From Cyprinus carpio (taxonomy: Eukaryota > Chordata > Actinopteri > Cypriniformes > Cyprinidae), in the NCBI RefSeq assembly GCF_018340385.1, contig NC_056613.1, forward strand, positions 14,122,885 through 14,186,884: DNA of 64,000 nt, in the 5' to 3' direction. Positions within the stretch are counted from its first letter, which is position 1, and each line of letters opens with the position of its first letter. The translations under genes and the position numbers were made by a program. The notes beneath the pieces were generated by a model. It did no database searches and was not told the DNA's origin. It worked only from the letters and a program-made list of their open reading frames with translations. This document shows positions 1 through 12,786 of the stretch, piece after piece.

Positions 1-2320
1 GGAGGATGTTAGGGTCTACCGTGCTTATGAGCCTCTTTTTGGTAGCAGGATGCATCCCTTTCTCTCTCTCACTAGAGTCCAAATCAAATCAAAGAGTTTT
101 ATTAGTTTGCCTGTACAAATGACAATATTTCCTAAAAATGGAATCTATAAATTGTCTTTCTCGCCATCTATCCATATGATGAATGAGTTATATCAGTGTC
201 CTGTGCCCCCCCACCTCCACGAATGCCCCAGTTTAGCACCCAAGCAAAACCAGCTCTGCCTGGCGCCCCATCAGTCATCACACACGCAGTTTAACACTGC
301 AGGCACAAATAGAATCATGTCAGATAGCACGGGGCCAGGAAATATGAAAACAAATAGCCCTGTGTTTGGCTAATAGCTGTCATTTAAGCATCCACCCTGA
401 GGGAGGAGAGAGAGGGAGAAGTGAGTCTGTGTCATGTGTACAGACGGTAATGAGGTGAGCAGCGAGAGACTATTCTTTTACCACTACACCACTGATGAGG
501 AGGGTAGTCATGTGGGACAGAGTGAAAAAACACATCCCGGCGCAGGTCCTTCTCTCTCTCTTTCTGTCTTTCTAGCTCTCTTTGTCTTACTTTAATGCTT
601 CTTGCTTCTTTCTAGTGGTCTCTCTCCCTCACTATATTTATTTTTAACACTTATTTTGCAATGTTTGAGTAAGTGAACTTATTTAACGTGTCTGTATTTA
701 TGTAATGACGTTAAGAGTTGAGAAGTGAACAGTGTTGGTTCAGCGCAATGTTTTTGCTGCGCTCAAGAGAATAGTGTTTCATTTTTTGTCACATTGTCAA
801 ATAGGCACTAAAAATCAGAATTCAAGTTTTAAATGATGCCAGCGATGAAAGTTTTGACATTACTGACATCTATGTAAAAAGTAAAATGTTTTGTGTCTTG
901 TGGCAATTCATTTTCATGTTGCGAGCACGTTTAAAATTCTTCTAAACATCTACTTTTCTTTTCCTCATGTTAACATTCTGCTAAACATATACTTTGTGTT
1001 CCTCATAAGAAACTAAGTAGGATTTGGAACATGGCATGAACTTTCTTGGTACTAAATGTAGGATTACAGACTTAGTACTACTCTAGCTTACAGAAAACTT
1101 CAATGTAACCTCAGTTTCCTCTTCCTTTTACATAAAGGGCATCTGCTAGCAATAAACCGACATATGCGCTTAAGACTCTGACATGGTTCACTAACTCTCA
1201 AACATGCTCGTACAGAATGAAAGATGGAATGTTTTAGCAGTTTTCTTGCTTTGGGAATCTGGAGTCTGCTCCGCTTGAATGGGAACAAAAACATCTTATC
1301 TCTAATCTATCAAGTGATGTGGCAGCTGTCAGTGTAACTGGTTTGTTTTGACTTGGATTCATACAGTAGGTTGTTTTGTTCTCAGAAGCTACCTTATTTC
1401 TCATGATTCCCTATGTGGTGCTGGAAAGCTGCTCTTTTTACAGAACACTAATTATCATTTATACACGAACCCCACACATATACACACACATTGGGCTTTA
1501 TGTAAATAGTGCTCTTAAAATCTGCTGGTTAAGGAGGTGTGTTGTCCATAAACACACTGAGCTCCTGCCTGAATACCCATAAAACACTCATTTACTGGAG
1601 AGCTGCACCTCTTCTCGTAACAGTGAGAGAGAGAACACAAACCCTCCAAACATTTTGTGTCACATAGCTTTGGATTTTAGTAAGAGGGAGTGAAAGAAAG
1701 ACAGAGAAAGTGAGAGCTTATCAGAGCCCTGGTGTCATGGTTGGGCTATGCATTTAATCACTCTGACAGGCCATGGTTTCCTTTCCCGCCCTCCCTTTCC
1801 CCCCACAGCCAATCATATTAAAGAAATGAATAACCTCCACCAATGAAAACCCCTGGAGTGGAATGGATTGGAATGCTAATAGGCCCCATGAGGGAGGTAG
1901 AGGAGTGGAGAAATGTATCAGATACTCTGTCTAAAGGCTCTTCATCCCACTAATGGAGGGAGCAGAGAGCAGTTTAACTCATGGACACACGAGGAGAGGT
2001 TCAGAAGTGCTCTGGACCATTAATTCATTAGTGTGACATGCAGCTAACTGATCACTGTAAGGAAATACCAATCACAGCAAACACAGGGATAATAAAAGTT
2101 GGACATTTTAGTATTTATTACATCTCAGCAAAAAGATACAGCTTAATTGGAAAGTGCTTAAAGGGTCCATTTTCTACACTTTCAATTTATTTTTATCAGA
2201 ATTCCACTTGCAATGTTAGTCTTTGTCGTAATCTAGTTTTATATGACCTTTTCTCTCTCTCTCTGATCTTTTCTCAGTTGGTTTTGCGGCTGTAACTTTA
2301 AAACATTCATATGTGAAACA

Positions 2321-2393
2321 CCCCCCCCCCCCCGCTTTGTACAGTACATACACATTTTTAAATGATACGAAAAAAAAAAAAAAAAAAAAAAAA
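2321..2393. repeat. Homopolymers C13 and A24
   Basis: A run of 13 C (2321-2333) is followed 36 bases later by a run of 24 A (2370-2393). Such runs are prone to length error in sequencing and assembly. No retroposon body is recognisable to the left of the A run. Confidence 0.9.
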
Positions 2394-2829
2394 CGATAAG
2401 ACAATTTGATTTGTATGCAAAAAAGTTTCAGAAGAATTTTTTCATAAATAGTTTTTTAAACTTTTCAAAAGTTTCTTGAATAACAGATATACAGTGTGAC
2501 CATACTGAACATCACTGTATGTGTGTGTGACAAGGTCAATGCATTAAAACCGTTCAGTTTAATCAACGTTCTACATTAATGCGCTGCTTTAACTGATGCA
2601 GGCGTGCGCACACACACACCACTGGCACACAGATCTGAGATAACACTGTGCAAAAAGTAACATTAAGAAGCTCATAAACTTGTTGTCAGCTCTGCCACGC
2701 AACTTTTATTAATCGATACTGAATCGCTACATTATATTTCTCAACAAGGATGGGGGTAAAATCACTGTTTTTAAGTTACTAAACTCAGCTTCGTTGTTTG
2801 TAGAGAGAGACATACGCAGGCAATTTACA

Positions 2830-2831
<2 letters not shown>

Positions 2832-2875
<44 letters not shown>
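2832..2875. repeat. (TC)22 microsatellite
   Basis: This is a perfect TC dinucleotide tract of 44 bp. The + strand is polypyrimidine. Confidence 0.97.
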
Positions 2876-2878
<3 letters not shown>

Positions 2879-3599
2879 ATCTGGCCATATTTGAGAAAAG
2901 AAAAATTCTAGTAGTTTCCATTACTGGATATAGCTGTCGGTCATTTAACATTTCTATCGTAAATGTATCATTAAAAGTTGATCTGAAGCGCCAGTATGTG
3001 CAGCAGTCGCGCACGCATCCGTAGACTAGCACAAGTTAATTCTCACACTTTAATAGTGTTTATAGCTCCTAACAGGCTGCGTGACTATGAGAAGTTTTAA
3101 ACCCCAAAATGTACGTCAGTATGCCGTTTTCTCTTTTGCTCACGTGCCAGCGATTATCCCTCTGCGTGCCACTGTTGGTTGGTAGGTTGCCGACAACTGG
3201 TTTAATGAATCGACCAAACTTTAAGTGAAGATAATCCTCTCTATGGCACAAAAGAATTGCTGAGTCAAAATTGACAGGGCTCATTTCCCACGGACGCAAG
3301 CAATGTTGTTATTAACAATGCTTTTGGGAAACACACCTCAGGGCTCACAAAATTTTGAAAATCTCTGGTAGCCCTTCGGGCAGGCATTCTTCAGGTTTTG
3401 GTAGCCCAAAATTAATTTAACTAGCCCGAATAAAAAAAAAAAAAAAACATTGCCTGAACTTTACTGTGGACAAATCAGCATGATCAGCAAACACTAGTAG
3501 CATATTGGGATGTAACGATTCAATAAACTCACGATGCAATAAAATTCACAACAAATATCACACAACACAAATACATTACAAATATATATATATGTTAAC

Positions 3600-3603
<4 letters not shown>

Positions 3604-3638
<35 letters not shown>

Positions 3639-3672
3639 AAATTTACAAAATTAGATATATATATATCTAATT

Positions 3673-3716
<44 letters not shown>
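3604..3716. repeat. (AT)n tracts with palindromic spacer
   Basis: Two AT dinucleotide tracts (about 3604-3636 and 3676-3716) surround a short AT-rich spacer in which a TTAGATATAT motif recurs in both orientations. The whole block can fold back on itself. Confidence 0.9.
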
Positions 3717-3718
<2 letters not shown>

Positions 3719-4198
3719 AATTTACAAAATTAGATTTCAGACAAATTGTAAATGAAAAGGTGTCCTTTTATTATGTCTTAGACAAAAAATTCTGCATATT
3801 TCTTTGTGAAACTGAAATGTTAAATAATAAAACTAACTTAAAATTTTAAAACAAATCCTAAATCAAATAAAAAATTATACAACTAAAAGAAATCTATTCA
3901 TATAAACAAAGGCTTTGTCTGTGCTCTATTTTAAATCAGAGGAAACCATTTGAATTACTACCCAAAAAAGATGCTAAATACATCTTATTTGGATTGTATA
4001 ATTAAAAAATTTAAAGCAAAAACAGAATGGGCCTATTTTAGCTTTGTGAATGAGATGCAGATGTAAATCTCTGACAGCAGGTGCCACTAATGGAACACCA
4101 AGTATTTTAAAGGCTGCTGCCCCTTTAAGACCGAATGCATGGATCCAATATAATAATGCACAGGAGATTTCTTTCTCCACTGTATAAGTTCACTTAAG

Positions 4199-4560
4199 AC
4201 ATAATCAGAATCAGAATGAGCTTTATTGCCAGGTATGTTTACACATACAAGGAATTTGTTTTTTATGACAGAAGCTTTGAAGTGTAGCCTAAGTATGTGT
4301 GTTAGATAAATAAATGTATGAGTGTATAAATAGCGTTGTGTGTTCCACAGTTATTGTCAAGCGTTCATGAGATGGATTGCCTGAGGGAAGAAACTTGTTC
4401 CTGTGTCTGGTTGTTCTGGCGCTCAGAGCTCTGTTGTGTTGACCAGATGGCAACAGTTCAAAGAGGAAGTGTACTGGTTGTGAGGGGTCCAGAGTGATTT
4501 AGCCAGCCCTTTTGCTCACTCTGGATAAGTACAGTTCTTGAATAGAAGGGAGGGTTGTAC
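4199..4560. mobile_element. Interspersed fish repeat nested in the hAT-like element (class uncertain)
   Basis: The segment starts with AATCAGAATCAGAATGAGC and runs to about 4560. I recognise it as a moderately repeated sequence of fish genomes, probably of retrotransposon origin. It carries no intact reading frame. It interrupts the AT-rich interior of the surrounding element and is therefore probably younger than it. The boundaries are approximate and no target-site duplication was found. Confidence 0.45.
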
Positions 4561-5239
4561 GGAGGGTTGTACTTGCAGAGACAATTATTTTGAGATAATT
4601 TTGTGTGTATGTGTTCATTCAGAAGCAAGGATACGCAAAAGAGGAATCAATTCTATGTAAGCGCATCGTCTGAAATGCGGCTCTCAGTGCATGCTTTAAA
4701 TGCAAGTGAACAACGAGAATCAAGTTAGGAATTTTATATCACTATTCAAGATAGCCCGTCGTGCATGGCGATGATATATTTTGGAGCCCGACTGGAAAAC
4801 ACAATAGCCCCGGGACGTCAGGCTAGCGATTTTGCGAGCCCTGCACCTCAGATCTATGCAGTTTTTGAACCATTGGTTTCCACAGTGGTTTCGTTAAACA
4901 AAAGAAATTATTATTTTAAAAGATTGACTCAAAAGAATCATCTGTTCACGAATCGGATCATGAACTTGCATTACCGAGCTAAGATGATCTAGGCCTATTA
5001 TTGAACATTTCGAATGTATAAAAACTTTAAGTTCACCTGTAAAGCACATAAAGCTATCGTGTGACTTTATAAACTTTTATTTCATGCATGATTCGTATGT
5101 ATCTGTCAACTGAATGCAAAGTGTAAATTCTAGGAGAATTTTTTTGTAGCGATGAGCATGTATGCACACTCACTACGAGTTGCTAAATGAACAGGCTGCT
5201 GCACGCAGTTTTTTTGTTTCAACAGAGAATCAGTTGCCG

Positions 5240-5457
5240 TATTGGTTAAAATCCCCAAACTGTTTACTTAAATATTAAATTAAGAAATAACATTAAAATT
5301 AAAAGTAATCACTTTGGGAATCTAAAATACTTTTCAGATGTAACTGTAATCTGATTACTCCTTATTTAAAATGTTATTATAACAAAATACATTTACTCAT
5401 ATTTTGTATTTTAAATACGTAACGCCGTTACATGTATTTCGTTACTCCCCAGCCCTG
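5240..5457. mobile_element. Right end of a hAT-like element, left end not found
   Basis: The segment ends in GTTACTCCCCAGCCCTG, the reverse complement of a CAGGGCTGGGGAGTAAC terminus shared by a cyprinid hAT-like repeat family. The left boundary is a guess because no matching left terminus was found nearby, so this is probably a truncated copy. Confidence 0.45.
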
Positions 5458-7346
5458 GGCATAGGTGATGCCATCAATTATTAGGACAGTCCCAGTTGCT
5501 TAATACTAAACAGAGGCTGATATAGACTGTAAATGGGCAACAAATAAATTATTTGATAAGAAAATTTGATTCCTAGAACTGATTATTGATTTTTTTTTCT
5601 CTCTCTGACCAAATACACACACAAAAAAAATATTAAGGCCTAAATTTAAGATACAATTATAAAATAAACTTCCATCAATTTGAATGACACAGTTTTAACA
5701 TAAATATACACCTGCACTTAATACAGTTAATGTGATGCATATTTGTCAGTCATTCATAAACGAAACTGAAAAAGAAACAGCATTTATTTAAATTACTGAA
5801 TGAGCATAATCTGTTCACTGTGAGAATAATGGAATGTTTTCAGTTAAACAATATGGGCGTTATTATAATACGACTACCTGTGGAACAAGCAATAATTACT
5901 TAGCTAATATATGAAACTGAAACATACTGGGTTTGTTGATGATGAATATATAAACATGGTTTGATTGTGTTAGTACTATTAAATAAATCTTATTTGTTTA
6001 ATTTACAAGCTTTAAGTTTTTGTTTAAACTGTGAAATAAATATGTTTGAGTGTAGGATATAGCAGGCCATACATTTATGTCAAATGCTTCAATTTAATTT
6101 ATTTCTGTAAATAAATGTATGATTTGTACAATTATGGAAGTTACCTTTGAAATCAAATCCACAACAAAACAATATCATACCACAATAATTGGCCAGTCAT
6201 CATAACCATGGTAAATATTGGTTTAACCATAATAACCATCACTATACCATGGTGCAACCACAGTAATTTTCTGACTGCAACAGGTCACTACAACAAACCC
6301 CAAAACATCCTTTTACAGGGTGGTCTGAGAACATTTGGGGTGTTCACATATACATGTTATATCGTTCTGAGACTTCCTGGAGTGTGTTAATGCCCTAAGA
6401 TCTGTAGTTAAAGTATCATCTGATAAAGCTGTAGAGCTGTAGCCAGGGCTATGACTAGACTAACATGAAATAACCTCACTTTCTTCCCGGCATGTTATAC
6501 AGTATACTTCATTAATGGGTCAGATCTTGGTTTAAAAACTCTGTTTTATTTTCATAGAGAAATTCCTCTCATTCCCAGCTGTCTCAGACCCCCAGCTCAT
6601 CTTTCACAAACAGCAGCTCATGAGAATCTCTCAGCACTCATGTTACATGTAGAACATTTCCCCATTTCTGTCTGGATGTGTGTCTGTGTGTATTTCAGCT
6701 GAACGGCTCTTTTTCTGGGAAGCTTAACACCACTGATTACTCAAGACGCCATCTTTACACAGCGCCTCTTTCTTTGCTGTCAGGTCATTGCCTCATTCCC
6801 TCTTCTGCCCTTTTGTTGGGTTATTTGTTGAGCTATATCAAAAGAATAGGTTTGAAGGTACATCCCATCCGTACATTTAACATTCCTTGTTTTTAGCAAC
6901 ATTCACATGCATAAAAGGGATGTGGAAATAGACATAGATTGGTGGGATTACATCGATACACCCACTTCCTAACATTCAGGACCTCAACATAATGATTCAA
7001 ACATTTCTTTTTTTGTTTCTCCTTTTTTCTTTTCTTCGTATTTTCTTTATAGGGCTTTTAAAAAAAATTCAATAAATATTTCTAAGCTATGAACCAAACC
7101 TATGAATTCTGAGATGAATCACAACTTTTGTTTTGAAGCAAAATAAAATTAAATCAATCAATCAATCAATCAAACTTAAATGGGAATATAACGTAGAAGA
7201 CAAAATACTTTATTTTTTGAATTATTGAAGTACTCATCCCATGAAACACTGCGAATGATGCAATCATTTTATTTTATTATATTATAATCAACAATATTTT
7301 ATAATATTTTTTATAAATTTATCATTGTACAATAGTCATATATATG

Positions 7347-7349
<3 letters not shown>

Positions 7350-7421
<72 letters not shown>
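7350..7421. repeat. (AT)36 microsatellite
   Basis: This is a perfect AT dinucleotide tract of about 72 bp, preceded by interrupted TATG units. Confidence 0.97.
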
Positions 7422-7423
<2 letters not shown>

Positions 7424-9015
7424 CAAAATCAGTGTGTAATCTAAAAAAGAAAAAAGAAAAAAAGCGCCCAACTGTTCTCTTTTTCTGCATTGAGAAACAA
7501 ATAATTCAAACAAATTAAAATACTGTCATTGCATGAACAATTGCCCATACAGCCATTATGAGTTGTAAATGAGCTATTCACATATGCACACCTGTTCACA
7601 GTGCAAAGGTACATTTCATCAAGCTGTTGGACATGAATATTAATGCTAGCACCATTAGCAGAGCTCATACAAGGTCAGGACCTGTGAGAGGAAACGCTGA
7701 GAACGTTTAAAGAAAAAAAAAAGGAACATTTTTATGTATTATTTAGGGTGCCTTCTAATTTGACATCTTTGTTTCTTGCTTTATGTGTGCGTGTGTGTGT
7801 GTGTATGAGTACAGTAGGGTGTAGCGTCTTGTGATTTGTACATCAGAGCTAGCTAGTGTATGTTTAAGCATATGTAGAGTGTTTAAAGAACAACAGGTGT
7901 TTATTAGAATGTACAGTATGTGGGAGCTACACAATCTGCTAATAAGGTGCTAATGATAGAGATGACAGAGACAGAGATGATGCAGTGCTGAGTTAGTGAT
8001 GATGATGCGTGTGTGGGTGTGTATGACACACACATTCTCTCATCATCTGTCACACACACACATTAATTTTACTGACATTTTTAAATTAAAGCAGGGTTTT
8101 TTTTTCTATTAGGTTTTTGTGATGAACAGTCATCTGAACTGTGTGTTCATTTTGACAGATTTAGTTCTCCTAGTCCTTTTTCCTCACAGTGTTGTACTGT
8201 TTGTACTCTTTACACCCTGTTGGCCGTTAGCGGGAGTGAAATCCAATATCAACATACTGTGTGTGGATCAGTCCAGTTTAAACTCAAACACAAGAACCAT
8301 CAGTTCCCCAGCTGCTGCCCCAGTGCAGACGTCCAGACAGAGAGTGAGAAAGAGAGAAGGATTAGTTGTATAGACTGTGCCGTGGCGTGACAACCCTCTT
8401 GACGCCAACCTGTCTGCCTAGATGTGAAGAGGAAAGAGTAAGAGAAATAGAATGGAGTAAGGGGTGAGAATAGAGGTGTGGAAAAGGAGTTGAAGAGGGG
8501 GACAGAAAAGACACAGCTGTTGAAACTCATCTCACACTCACAATGAACAGATGAGAGGAAGAGAGAGAGGGAGAGTACAGACGTAGTCTCACAGATGGAA
8601 GTGGATTTCCTCATGATTAACATTTTACTGAGAAATTTAAAGATAAATATTTGTTCAAGACAAAATAACATTTCCCTTGTTCACAAACAGATTCAAATTT
8701 AAATGTACTTGCGTTGCCAGATTGTGACTAATGTCTGGTCCATATTGAAACTTTATCTGGCCAAATCGCCCACTTACACAGAAAGTGACTGTCTGAACAT
8801 TTCATGTGACCAAGCCAATATTTTTTATTATTTTTTTTCTGTGTTTTTGGGTAAGTAAATCTGAAATGTATAGAAGCATGAAACCACAATATCACTTTTT
8901 TCCTAACAATTACAACTTTGATCATCACATCTATGTATTTCATATCTGCAATTTTATAGGCCTATCTCACAATGTGACTTCAGTTATTATGTTAATTTAT
9001 ATCTCACAATTATGT

Positions 9016-9345
9016 TTTTCAATACATAACCATTCAAAAGTTTGGTATCAGTAAACCTTTTTTTCAGCAAGGAAATTTTAATAATGTTACTTTTTTTCCA
9101 AATAATCAACTGTTTTCAACATTAATAATAATATGAAATGTTTCTTCAGCAATAAATCAGCAATGATTTCTCATTTCGGTGACCCTGAATATATAATTTA
9201 TTTTAAATTATATAAATATTTCACAATATTATAGTTTTTAATGTGTTTTGAAAAATTAAATATAGCTTTGGGCAGCATAAAAACAAACAATATCTCTCAA
9301 AACATAAAATCTTACTCACCCCCAAAAGACTTTTGAATGATATAT
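9016..9345. mobile_element. Degenerate copy of the common cyprinid CATTCAAAAGTTTGG repeat
   Basis: The left end contains ACCATTCAAAAGTTTGG and the right end contains CCCCAAAAGACTTTTGAATG, its diverged inverted counterpart. I recognise the interior (CAGCAAGG, then a TTTCTTCAGCAATAAATCAGCA-like block) as belonging to a very abundant cyprinid non-autonomous DNA repeat. Fragments of the same family lie near 23640, 26430, 28764 and 38620. The copy is old and shortened. Confidence 0.6.
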
Positions 9346-10457
9346 TTATCATTATATAGTGTATATATTTTTTACCTTTAGGAAACTGGTCCCAAGGAAA
9401 TGTGATATAACAACAGAATGCACAAGTCTGGAGGAGTGTCCAGCAAAACTTATTCAGAGTTTGGATGCTATGAAACTTGTAAACTTTGGCAAATCCAGTC
9501 ACTAATTATTGCTCAGAAATGCTCTTTGTTGCAGCCTGGGAACTTGTAAACACAGCTTTGGTTCCTGGCAGATTGATAAAAATCTGTGCTTTGATTCCCA
9601 GAAATCACATAAACCTGATTGTAATTTTTTTTTTCTGAAAGCTCTTGCCATTTTCTCAGTGTTCTCAGAGGGTTATTAAGCAGTCCTTGGATGTGCCGGC
9701 TGAGGCTGAGACAAGGTTTTTACAGAACAATCTTAATCACTGATACAGAAATAGGTGAGTTTGTTTTTTAGTTGTTGTTTGTTTTTCTCAGGTTTTTTAA
9801 GGCAGTCTCTGACTGGGGGTTATGGGTATGATTTTGGTTTCTGAAAGATGCTGAATCCTCCTTCCGGCTTGAACTTCTCGCTACCCCTGAACTCTGTAGA
9901 ATCGAAGCCTGGACTCCACATGATTCCAAACAGAAGCATATCTTTGCAGTTCATGCACAGATGGCAAATGAAGCTCTGCTACCTCTTCAAAACATTCTCC
10001 ATATACCTCACTTCTTTAAAAGCCTCTGGTGAGATTTTGTTTTCTGCTCAGACTCTCATTCTAACCCCCTACTTTCTCTTGCTCTGGTGAAAATAGATTG
10101 ACAAAGATGTTGAGTGAAAGGGAGAGAAAGTGAAGGATGCCTGAAGGCAGGATTAACGGACAGAGTTGATTTTATTTTCCTGTGTTTGAGGGTCGTACTG
10201 ATGTGTATATGAAGCAGTGCCTGCAGTGTGATTGGCAGCTTTCTCTGGTGTGGCCCATGAGCCAAGCCACTTGAGCATGTTAGTACAGAATATGTGCAGC
10301 ATATGGGATACAACATTACAGATCCACAGCAGACAGTTGGTCACACCTTGGAAATGAGGGTCTGGGGTCCAGACAACATAGGGTGGTCTGTAGAATCTAT
10401 TTTCAGATCCAAATTGACTATATATGACTTGTCTAGTCAACAGGTGGGCCACATGAG

Positions 10458-11130
10458 CCTTAAAGGGATAGTTCACCCAAAAATAATATTTCTGTCATAA
10501 TTTACATTTGCCATCATTTCATCAGCTGGAAGAAAATCGCTCTAAAAGTGATTCCAATGATATTGTTTCTCTGTACCTTTATCATTAGAGCCGTGGTGTG
10601 AACTCTGCTATTCTTTAATATTGAGAACGATTTTTAGAACTATCTTTATCTTTATCTTTATCATATTTACTAAACAGGAGCGCACAATTCCAAATTTCTA
10701 CGGGTGATTTACAGACAATGCGCAAATTAAAGAACAAAGACACAACATCTAAATAACAAACATAACCAATGCAATAAACCAAGCGCAGCGCAAATTAGCG
10801 TAGTTGCAAATAAGCAGAACTGATGCTCAACAGGTGTGGGTGATCTACTTACGACGAGGCGCAAAATAAGTTTAAGACATGCTTTTTTGGGGTGTTAAAT
10901 AATGGCACAAATAACAGTTATTAGACATGCGCAAATGTTAGTAAATCGTGTTACGTGATTCATATACTCTCCTCCCTTACAAATGCATATTCAGTTAGGT
11001 CCGGCGCTAAAATAACTGTCCACGCCTTCTCAGCGCTAATTCTTTACTGCACGTCTTTAGTAAATCCTGACAGTACTATTTTAATGCCAAAAGATGGTTT
11101 GCACTGGCCCTTGGTGTGAACAGGCCTTAA
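10458..11130. mobile_element. Composite of degraded DNA-transposon pieces
   Basis: TTAAAGGGATAGTTCACCC at 10459-10477 is the terminus of a TTAA-flanked fish repeat also seen at 21918 and 34559. It runs into further repeat sequence. ATTTACTAAA near 10665 and its inverted form TTTAGTAAAT near 11057 may delimit a second element. The internal order is uncertain. Confidence 0.4.
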
Positions 11131-11700
11131 GTGTGGATCAATAAAACTGCCATTTTGTAACTGATAAAGGATGTGATTTTAGCTAAGAATCTAATTATAA
11201 AAGGCAAAAATAATATGTTATTGCAGTCAGATTTTATAGGTTTCACATTCACAGCTTTTCCCATTTAAGTCGACAGAAGCTGCACTAGGCATAACTAAGA
11301 TGGCCACCGAGCTGCTTTAAAAGGCCTGTTTGTGTAGAGATGAGCAAATTAACACACCACAAGACCTTTGTACTAATATTTTATTGACTGGCTGTGCGTT
11401 TTGAGACCTGTGTGAGGAAGTCGTGTAGGGAGAACAGAGAAACGATCCACAAGTCTGGCAGATGAAGGCATATAGTTACACAGACTTTAGACAGACAACA
11501 CACATTCACACATGCTAGAAGAGAGAGACTCCCTACTTACCTGCTCTCTTTTCATCTGTCATCCTTTCCTTTAATGAGCAGGCAGGAGAGACAGAGAGGT
11601 GCATGTGTGTGTGTTCAGACTTCTGGTGTAATTGGGTCTGTGACCTCAGAAGGAAGTTTGTTTGGTAGGTAGTGATGCTGGAGGAGTGTGAACATATTGA

Positions 11701-11702
<2 letters not shown>

Positions 11703-11746
<44 letters not shown>
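11703..11746. repeat. (GT)22 microsatellite
   Basis: This is a perfect GT dinucleotide tract in the pacrg intron, about 280 bp upstream of the terminal exon. A second short GT run lies at about 11928-11945. Confidence 0.97.
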
Positions 11747-11750
<4 letters not shown>

Positions 11751-12027
11751 CTGTAGCTTACCCAGTGATTGATGGGTTTCTCTAATGTCATGTCAGAGAG
11801 CAGCAGAGATATGCACAAGAACATCCGGTAAACACACACATTCCTCCTCCTGAATTCGAGATTTGTTCACATATTCCTGCTGAATATCTTTAACAGTCAT
11901 TAGATCTGCTTCTTTCAGAAGATCTGCGTGTGTGTGTGTGTGTGTCTTCCACACTTTATTAGGGCTTTAAACTTTTAAACATCACATAGTGTGCTAATGT
12001 GTTGCAATGTGTTTGTGTTGTGTGCAG

Positions 12028-12188
12028 AAAACTCAGGTGACGGTATTGACTACAGCCAGCAGAAGAGGGAGAACATCGGAGACCTGATTCAGGAGACGCT
12101 GGAAGTGTTTGAACGCTACGGGGGCGAGGACGCCTTCATCAACATCAAATACATGGTGCCCACCTATGAGTCCTGCCTTCTCAACTAA
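12028..12188 (+). CDS. pacrg: Parkin co-regulated gene protein, terminal coding exon (partial gene)
   Basis: PACRG is a helical-repeat protein of the inner junction of ciliary and flagellar doublet microtubules, also known as a partner of MEIG1 in sperm formation. The exon follows a pyrimidine/GT-rich tract and a CAG acceptor (12025-12027). It begins with the last two bases of a split codon (AA), then encodes 52 residues and a TAA stop at 12186-12188. The peptide starts NSGDGIDYSQQKRENIGDLI and ends VPTYESCLLN. From memory this is nearly identical to the human PACRG C-terminus, with differences such as EVF for EAF and GED for GEN. Being the last exon, it holds only the C-terminal fifth or so of the protein. 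The acceptor is intact and there is no frame break. The same-strand quaking gene begins about 8 kb downstream, as in mammals. Confidence 0.95.
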
Positions 12189-12283
12189 ATGGAATGGAGA
12201 ACTCACTCACAAACACACAAACACAGTCTTATAAAAACATGTAAGCACACCCACCTTATGTTACAAACCTAATTTTGGACTTT

Positions 12284-12289
12284 ATTAAA
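12284..12289 (+). terminator. pacrg: Candidate pacrg poly(A) signal ATTAAA
   Basis: The common variant hexamer ATTAAA lies 96 bp after the stop codon and is followed by a T/G-rich stretch (about 12300-12316) that could be the downstream element. It would give a short 3' UTR. Other distal signals cannot be excluded without transcript data. Confidence 0.5.
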
Positions 12290-12345
12290 GTCATAATGCA
12301 GATGTTATGAGTCTGTGCACAACGGCTGTCTGTATCAGAAAAGAG

Positions 12346-12348
<3 letters not shown>

Positions 12349-12378
<30 letters not shown>
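12349..12378. repeat. (CA)15 microsatellite
   Basis: This is a perfect CA dinucleotide tract about 60 bp after the candidate pacrg poly(A) signal. Confidence 0.97.
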
Positions 12379-12379
<1 letters not shown>

Positions 12380-12624
12380 CTTCCTGTGAAGATAAACAGA
12401 CACGGGTAGCTCAGGGGCCAATAAATCTCTCGACTGCAACTAACCTGCATTTCATTTTCATTCTGTAAGGAATTATCAAAAGAGAAAGGCAGAAAATGTC
12501 CAATATCCAATGCAAGCTGGCCACAGGTACAGGGAACATTTTCAATGTAACAAAATTAAATGGTTATTTTTTTTTTTTACATCATGATGATCTAGATTTT
12601 GAAGCATTAATATCAAAGTGAGAA

Positions 12625-12627
<3 letters not shown>

Positions 12628-12697
<70 letters not shown>

Positions 12698-12725
12698 GTA
12701 TGTATGTATATATATGTGTGTATAT

Positions 12726-12780
<55 letters not shown>

Positions 12781-12786
12781 TAGAGA
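12628..12786. repeat. Compound (AT)n-(TATG)n-(GATA)13 microsatellite
   Basis: An AT tract (about 12628-12700) passes through TATG and TGTG units into roughly 13 copies of the tetranucleotide TAGA (about 12728-12781). GATA tetranucleotide arrays are very length-variable in vertebrates. Confidence 0.95.

Larger units (their letters stand above)
3339..4843. mobile_element. hAT-like non-autonomous DNA transposon with 5-bp TSD
   Basis: The left end reads CAGGGCTCACAAAATTTTG and the reverse complement of the right end reads CAGGGCTCGCAAAATCGC, giving a terminal inverted repeat (TIR) of about 15 bp with one mismatch. The element is flanked by the direct repeat CACCT (3334-3338 and 4844-4848), a 5-bp target-site duplication. 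It has no transposase frame. Inside are two AT tracts (about 3600-3720) and a second repeat (about 4199-4560). The CAGGG terminus is hAT-like. The 5-bp rather than 8-bp duplication sets it apart from the elements at 24148, 36403, 40210 and 48314. Confidence 0.75.
1..12027 (+). other. pacrg: Probable last intron of pacrg (5' end outside window)
   Basis: No exon-like coding segment is visible upstream of the splice acceptor that ends at 12027, so the stretch is read as the 3' part of a large final intron of more than 12 kb. It holds simple repeats and transposon pieces listed separately, plus AT-rich sequence with no recognisable content. The preceding pacrg exon should encode the helical-repeat part of the protein, and I did not see it. 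A short exon could have been missed by eye, so this reading is an inference from the terminal exon and from the large introns known in the mammalian gene. Confidence 0.6.

Noticed and set aside
8300..8671. 123-codon open frame on the - strand
   Set aside because: It is Ser/Leu/Phe-rich, arises from a purine-rich + strand stretch, and has no domain or conserved splice pattern.
12034..12038. Alternative pacrg acceptor at CTCAG
   Set aside because: Using it would remove conserved residues (NSG) of the PACRG C-terminus, and the upstream CAG at 12025-12027 has the better tract.
12728..12781. Tandem GATA units as a CRISPR-like or regulatory array
   Set aside because: It is a plain tetranucleotide microsatellite. 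No direct-repeat/spacer organisation occurs anywhere in the window.
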